DNA of 36,268 bases, from contig JALNWH010000007.1 of assembly GCA_023230985.1 (NCBI GenBank), positions 1 through 36,268 of the forward strand, in the 5' to 3' direction. Source of the stretch: Bacillota bacterium. GTDB lineage: Bacteria > Bacillota > Clostridia > Lutisporales > Lutisporaceae. A program made the position numbers and the translations under genes. The number at the start of each line of letters is the position of its first letter. The stretch's first letter is position 1. A model generated the notes under the pieces. The model did no database searches. It was not told the origin of the DNA and worked only from the letters and a program-made list of their open reading frames with translations. Below, piece after piece: positions 32,367 to 36,268 of this stretch.

Positions 32367-33647
32367 TTATGTCAAGTTGCATACCCCTGCACGACATTTT
32401 CCCTCAATATGCTCGTCAAATTCTTCTCTCATATATTTCAGACAGTCTTTTAATGCTGTTGTGGCTGCTTGTCCTAATCCACAGAAAGATGTAATATCCA
32501 TAAGATTTGAAAGCCGATATAAATCATCAATATCTTCCGGCTTACCCCGGCCTTTAGAAAACCTGTCCAAAATCTCATAAATTCTCGTATTACCTTCTCT
32601 GCAGGGAGTACATTTGCCGCAGGACTCATGGATAAAGAATCCTGTTATGGTTTTTAGAAAGTCTATCACACAGTTTGAATCGTCAACAACTAACAAAGCT
32701 CCGGAGCCAAGCTTTAGTTCATTATCTTTTAAAGCTTTGTAACACATAGGTGTGTCAAGTTTTTCTTCAGTAAAACATGCACCGGATGAGCCGCCCAACT
32801 GTACAAATTTAAGCTTTCTGCCATTAGAGACTCCGCCACCTAAACTATAGACTAATTCTCTAATAGGAGTGCCGAAAGGTACTTCGTATACTCCCTTGTT
32901 TATCACATTGCCTGATAAACATACTAACTTAGTACCGCCGCTGCATTCCGTACCGTAGCTTGCATATTCATCTCCGCCATGCTCCACTATATAGGGAATA
33001 TTGCTATAGGTCTCCACGTTTTGGAATATGGTAGGCTTTTTATAAAGGCCTTCTTGGCTTAGATAGGGTGGTTTTTGTCTTGGTCTGCCGGATCTGCCTT
33101 CAATGGATTCAAGTAATGCAGTGTTTTCACCGCAGACATAAGCTCCCGCACCCCAAACCACATGAATATTAAAGCTGAAGTCGGTACCCATAATATTTTT
33201 ACCCAGATAATTAGCTTCTACAGCATTTTTTATGGCATTATTAAGCATTTCCTTTAGTCCGTAATATTCGCCTCTAACATATATATAGCCTTCCTTTATA
33301 CCGAATATATAAGCGGCTATAGTCATTCCTTCCATTAAAAGCAAAGGATTTTGACTTAATATAAGTTTATCTTTATAGGTGCCGGGTTCGCCTTCGTCAC
33401 CGTTACATACAACATATTCAAAAACTGTTTTTCTGACATAGCCTTGCTCCCATTTTTTGCCCGTAGGGTAGCCTGCACCGCCGCGACCCATTAGTTTTGA
33501 CTTTTTTACTTCTTCAACAATCTGAGCAGGTCCGATTTCCATTGCCTTTTTTAAGCCGGCATAACCGCCTGCATTAACATAATCTGTAACGGAGTCCGGT
33601 TTGATTTTGCCACAATTTTTAGATATTAATTGAACTATTTTAGCCAT
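32367..33647 (-). CDS. nuoF: NADH dehydrogenase-type flavoprotein subunit (NuoF/HndC-like), lacking ferredoxin extension
   Basis: A 426-aa NADH-oxidising subunit carrying FMN and one [4Fe-4S] cluster. GRGGAGYPTGKKW binds the nucleotide, CNGDEGEPGTYKD and WGAGAYVCGENTALLESIEGR-type stretches (given here in part) are hallmarks, and ESCGKCTPCREG with a later Cys in ITSFCGLG ligates the cluster. Many clostridial homologues in hydrogenase or formate dehydrogenase complexes continue after a GKC-x-AGVC motif into a two-cluster ferredoxin domain. This protein ends GKCRAGVCNLT exactly there. It may be a naturally short form or a truncation, since gene remnants follow at once. It starts two bases after the NuoE-like stop. 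No partner catalytic subunit is in the window. Confidence 0.9.
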   Translation of the reverse strand: MAKIVQLISKNCGKIKPDSVTDYVNAGGYAGLKKAMEIGPAQIVEEVKKSKLMGRGGAGYPTGKKWEQGYVRKTVFEYVVCNGDEGEPGTYKDKLILSQNPLLLMEGMTIAAYIFGIKEGYIYVRGEYYGLKEMLNNAIKNAVEANYLGKNIMGTDFSFNIHVVWGAGAYVCGENTALLESIEGRSGRPRQKPPYLSQEGLYKKPTIFQNVETYSNIPYIVEHGGDEYASYGTECSGGTKLVCLSGNVINKGVYEVPFGTPIRELVYSLGGGVSNGRKLKFVQLGGSSGACFTEEKLDTPMCYKALKDNELKLGSGALLVVDDSNCVIDFLKTITGFFIHESCGKCTPCREGNTRIYEILDRFSKGRGKPEDIDDLYRLSNLMDITSFCGLGQAATTALKDCLKYMREEFDEHIEGKCRAGVCNLT

Positions 33648-33649
33648 AT

Positions 33650-34126
33650 TTATTCCCCCCTATACTCTTTGATTATTTCTTCTATCTTTTCTTTTGTGAG
33701 GTTTCCATATACCTCAGTCCCTATTTTTATAGCGGGGCTTATATCACAAGCACCAAAGCAGCTTGAATGCTGTAAAGAAAAAATACCATCCGTCGTGATT
33801 TCTCCTACTTTGATGCCTAATACATCTTCAAATAATTGTGTTAAATCGTCTGCACCTTCAACATGACAGGGCGCACTGTTGCATATTTCAATTATGTATT
33901 TGCCTTTTGGTTCATGGTTAAACATGGAGTAGAATGTTGCTACCTCGTAAACTTTTGAAAGCGGAAGATTAAGTTGACTTGAAATTTCTTCTAAGCACTC
34001 TTCAGGTAAATAATTATGCCCCGATACTTTTTGCAAATCCAGAAGTATTTGCAGCAAATTGTCTTTTAATCCTCCATACTTTTCAATGATTTCATCCAGC
34101 TGAGATAGCAGTGCTGTCTTATTCAT
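33650..34126 (-). CDS. nuoE: NADH dehydrogenase-type [2Fe-2S] subunit (NuoE/HndA-like)
   Basis: A 158-aa thioredoxin-fold ferredoxin subunit. The four cluster ligands are seen as C-x4-C in CNSAPC and C-x3-C in SSCFGACD. An N-terminal helical region with HNYLPEECLEEI and YEVATFYSMF is typical. It forms the electron-input module with the NuoF-like protein and passes NADH electrons to a hydrogenase, formate dehydrogenase or ferredoxin-linked partner not seen here. Length is standard. AGGGG precedes the ATG, and its last bases contain the GGGGGG ribosome site of the nuoF-like gene, so the two are coupled. Confidence 0.92.
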   Translation of the reverse strand: MNKTALLSQLDEIIEKYGGLKDNLLQILLDLQKVSGHNYLPEECLEEISSQLNLPLSKVYEVATFYSMFNHEPKGKYIIEICNSAPCHVEGADDLTQLFEDVLGIKVGEITTDGIFSLQHSSCFGACDISPAIKIGTEVYGNLTKEKIEEIIKEYRGE

Positions 34127-34347
34127 TTTTTCATCCCCTTTGCATTTTAATCTGTTTTATTAAACACTCCTTGCTTACTCGTATAAAAAACTGTTTCTAT
34201 GCATTTATTATAACTTTGTCCTATTCATAATATCTATTTTAGCTTAAAATCATAAAATATCAAACATTTTTTCGCAATTTTCAACAAAAAATATGTATGA
34301 ACTGTAATATTTCAAAATCGTCATGATTTCGTTTTGTTTCACACCTA

Positions 34348-34376
34348 TTGAAATATCATATTTACTAATATATAAT
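34348..34376 (+). promoter_or_regulatory. Sigma-A promoter of the DUF1385-prmC-prfA unit
   Basis: TTGAAA and TATAAT are separated by 17 bases, a near-consensus housekeeping promoter. The start would be near 34383, about 70 bases before the ATG at 34456. The rest of the 329-base divergent gap (34127-34455) is AT-rich; no equally good minus-strand promoter for nuoEF was found by eye. Confidence 0.82.
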
Positions 34377-34455
34377 AAGGAAGTAAATCTGTTGCAAAGA
34401 TAATATTGATATATTTACAAAGGTTTAACTAAATGATTTTTGTGAGGAAATAAAT

Positions 34456-35364
34456 ATGAAAAAAACCAGTATCGGCGGTCAGGCTGTTATCGAAGGTGTT
34501 ATGATGAGAGGTCCCGAGGATATAGCTATTGCTATAAGAAAACCAAACGGGGAAATTGAGGTAAAAAAAGAAAAGCTAAAATCCGGCAGGAAGGCTATTT
34601 CAAAGATGCCGATTGTGCGCGGGGTATTTACTTTTATAGATGCTATGGTAATGGGTGTAAAGGCTCTCACTTATTCTGCGGAGTTTTTGGAGGAAGAAGA
34701 TAAGGAGTCTGAAAAACCTAAAAAACCTTCTAAGTGGGAAGACTTTTTAGAAAGAAATATGATAATTATTGCAGTTGTTTTTTCCATATTGTTTTCCACA
34801 GGGCTTTTTATATTACTTCCGACTTTGATTGTGAATTTTATTGGTAGCAGCACTAAAAATCCGTTCTTTATGAACTTGATAGAAGGATTTATTAGAGTTA
34901 TGATTTTTCTGGCATATATAATGTCCATATCTTGGATGAAGGATATAAAGAGGGTTTTTGAATATCATGGTGCAGAGCATAAGACTATTTATTGTTATGA
35001 AAGCGGCGATGAGCTGACACCGGAAAATGCCAAGAAATATAAAAGGCTTCACCCTCGCTGCGGTACCAGCTTTTTATTTATAGTTATGATTGTAAGCATA
35101 TTATTGTTTTCCTTTTTTAGATGGCCAAATTTGCTGGTAAGGCTTGCGACTCGAATAATACTTTTACCTGTTGTCGCCGGTATATCCTATGAGATTATAA
35201 AGTGGGCAGGCAGAAGTGATTCCAAGCTCGTTTGCATGATATCCGCTCCCGGTATGTGGTTACAAAAAATTACTACAAAAGAGCCGGATGACAGCCAACT
35301 GGAAGTGGCTATAGCAGCTTTAAAGAGTGTTTTAGTAGAAGATGAGGAGGCTGACTTGTGGTAA
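34456..35364 (+). CDS. DUF1385 (YqhQ-like) membrane protein
   Basis: A 302-aa integral membrane protein of the DUF1385 family, widely conserved in Firmicutes and of unclear biochemical role. It starts with IGGQAVIEGVMMRGP, the family signature, followed by an acidic stretch and about four membrane segments from residue 100 on. EYHGAEHKTIYCYE and HPRCGTSFLF are the other conserved blocks; their His, Glu and Cys could bind metal (inference). GAGGAAA precedes the ATG. It overlaps prmC by seven bases. The neighbourhood with prmC and prfA is a common clostridial arrangement. Confidence 0.9.
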   Translation: MKKTSIGGQAVIEGVMMRGPEDIAIAIRKPNGEIEVKKEKLKSGRKAISKMPIVRGVFTFIDAMVMGVKALTYSAEFLEEEDKESEKPKKPSKWEDFLERNMIIIAVVFSILFSTGLFILLPTLIVNFIGSSTKNPFFMNLIEGFIRVMIFLAYIMSISWMKDIKRVFEYHGAEHKTIYCYESGDELTPENAKKYKRLHPRCGTSFLFIVMIVSILLFSFFRWPNLLVRLATRIILLPVVAGISYEIIKWAGRSDSKLVCMISAPGMWLQKITTKEPDDSQLEVAIAALKSVLVEDEEADLW

Positions 35365-36233
35365 TACATACCATAAAAAGCCTATTAAAAAAAGGAGCAG
35401 ATATTTTAAAAAAATCAGCTGCGGATACCCCTATTTTAGACAGCGAAATTCTTTTGGCATATGCACTTGGTTGCAGTAGGGAAAAGCTGATTATTGATTG
35501 GGAAGAACAGATTGCTGATAGTATAGTAAGAAGGTATTTGGATTTTATAAAAATGAGAGCCGCAGGTAAGCCTGTTCAATATATAACAGGACATCAGGAA
35601 TTTATGGGGTTGGATTTTTTCGTAGGTGAAGGAGTTTTAATTCCCCGTCCCGATACGGAAATTACTGTTTTAAAAGTGTTGGAGCTTTTGAAAAGTAGTA
35701 AAGGGATACCTAAGATTGCCGATTTATGTACCGGCAGCGGTGCTATAGGAGTTAGTCTGTCATATTATATAGAGGATTCCTTCATCTATGCAGTTGATAT
35801 TTCTAAAGTAGCTTTGGAATATTGTGAGAATAATGCTATTAATAATAATGTGCTGGACAAGATGAAAATTCTAAACGGTGATTTAGCAAAACCATTGTTT
35901 GTAGAAGGTTTGGCAGGTGAATTAGATGTTTTGGTTTCCAACCCGCCCTATATTTCAAAAAGAGAAATGGCTGAGCTGCCCGGCAGTGTCAGGTACTATG
36001 AGCCCCACTTAGCTTTATTTGGCGGTGAAATAGGGCTTGATTTTTATGAAAAAATACTTAAGGATGCCCCGATATTATTAAAAAAAGACGGTATTCTTAT
36101 TTTCGAAATAGGATATAATCAAGGCGAAGCTATAAAAAGAATGATTGAAAAGACAGGATGTTTCACAGATATAAAAATAGAAAAGGACTTGGCAGGCCTT
36201 GATAGGTGTGTATTTTGTTATTTAAAGGAGTAG
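35358..36233 (+). CDS. prmC: Release factor glutamine methyltransferase PrmC (HemK)
   Basis: A 291-aa S-adenosylmethionine-dependent enzyme that methylates the Gln of the GGQ motif in release factors. The N-terminal helical domain contains GKPVQYITGHQEFMGLDF, the SAM motif is ADLCTGSGAIGVSL, and the catalytic SNPPY has N195. IPRPDTE is another hallmark. The start is GTG 35358 inside the end of the DUF1385 gene, with GGAGG seven bases upstream. The target protein gene, prfA, begins ten bases after its stop. Length and all motifs are normal, so it is very likely functional. Confidence 0.95.
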   Translation: MVIHTIKSLLKKGADILKKSAADTPILDSEILLAYALGCSREKLIIDWEEQIADSIVRRYLDFIKMRAAGKPVQYITGHQEFMGLDFFVGEGVLIPRPDTEITVLKVLELLKSSKGIPKIADLCTGSGAIGVSLSYYIEDSFIYAVDISKVALEYCENNAINNNVLDKMKILNGDLAKPLFVEGLAGELDVLVSNPPYISKREMAELPGSVRYYEPHLALFGGEIGLDFYEKILKDAPILLKKDGILIFEIGYNQGEAIKRMIEKTGCFTDIKIEKDLAGLDRCVFCYLKE

Positions 36234-36243
36234 AAAATTAATT

Positions 36244-36268
36244 ATGTACGATAAATTAAAATTTATAG
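36244..36268 (+). CDS. prfA: Peptide chain release factor 1, first 8 codons (cut by window edge)
   Basis: ATG at 36244 reads MYDKLKFI to the window end, matching the M(F/Y)DKLxFIE start of release factor RF1. AAGGAG lies about 14 bases upstream, a little far. Its place directly after prmC supports the call; the short length is the only reason for doubt. Confidence 0.72.

Noticed and set aside
32258..32494. 78-codon plus-strand frame overlapping the end of the nuoF-like gene
   Set aside because: It opposes a clear NuoF-like C-terminus and the AroE-like remnant and has no protein similarity.
1..36268. CRISPR arrays, tRNA or rRNA genes, insertion sequences, phage or conjugation genes
   Set aside because: No regularly spaced repeats, cloverleaf-like sequences, transposases or integrases were seen. 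Apart from the dispersed palindrome there is no direct sign of mobile DNA.

Overview
The window reads as chromosomal DNA of a low-GC, anaerobic, amino-acid- and peptide-fermenting Firmicute of class Clostridia. The evidence is AT-rich intergenic DNA, strong AGGAGG-type ribosome binding sites, three -24/-12 (sigma-54) promoters, stand-alone NuoE/NuoF-type subunits, and the DUF1385 - prmC - prfA order at the right end. Tissierellales-like relatives are a guess; no rRNA or tRNA gene is present to decide.

Layout. (1) 1-348: the 3' end of alanine dehydrogenase and its terminator. (2) 384-4298: a sigma-54 unit with an aminotransferase, a D-2-hydroxyacid dehydrogenase and a RocR-like sigma-54 activator with a PAS domain, closed by a terminator. 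(3) 4285-17075: a second sigma-54 promoter drives about eleven co-directional genes. They encode an arginine-deiminase/amidinotransferase-fold enzyme, a 532-aa protein with a transglutaminase-like Cys-His-Asp pattern, a metallo-beta-lactamase-fold hydrolase, a complete five-gene dipeptide/oligopeptide ABC importer, an AbgB-like M20 amidohydrolase, an AspA/AstE-like deacylase and a CE4 (NodB/PuuE-like) deacetylase, followed by a terminator. Both promoters carry the same GTAAA-N6-TTTAC inverted motif upstream, which I propose as the binding site of the RocR-like activator. (4) 17117-17196: an imperfect inverted repeat of the short dispersed intergenic type. (5) 17575-20947: a histidine kinase with an extracytoplasmic amino-acid-binding (SBP_bac_3) sensor domain and an NtrC-type response regulator, genes overlapping. 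(6) 21222-31781: a third sigma-54 promoter precedes a second peptide importer (binding protein, two permeases, two ATPases), an M24 Xaa-Pro-type peptidase, two ornithine cyclodeaminase-family enzymes and an M20 dipeptidase. (7) 31835-32366: gene remnants, an aminotransferase C-terminus on the plus strand and a shikimate-dehydrogenase-like C-terminus on the minus strand, around a bidirectional terminator. (8) 32367-34126, minus strand: nuoF- and nuoE-like genes. (9) 34348-end: a sigma-A promoter, DUF1385 membrane protein, prmC and the first codons of prfA.

How it works together (inference). These are two separate 'import, hydrolyse, deaminate' islands for small peptides or peptide-like amino-acid conjugates. 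Each has its own sigma-54 activator: one cytoplasmic one-component sensor and one two-component system that senses outside the membrane. The hydrolases of the first island all attack amide, amidine or acyl bonds, so its substrate may be a modified, possibly guanidino-containing, peptide rather than plain dipeptides. The 532-aa protein is the least familiar gene and the best candidate for something undescribed.
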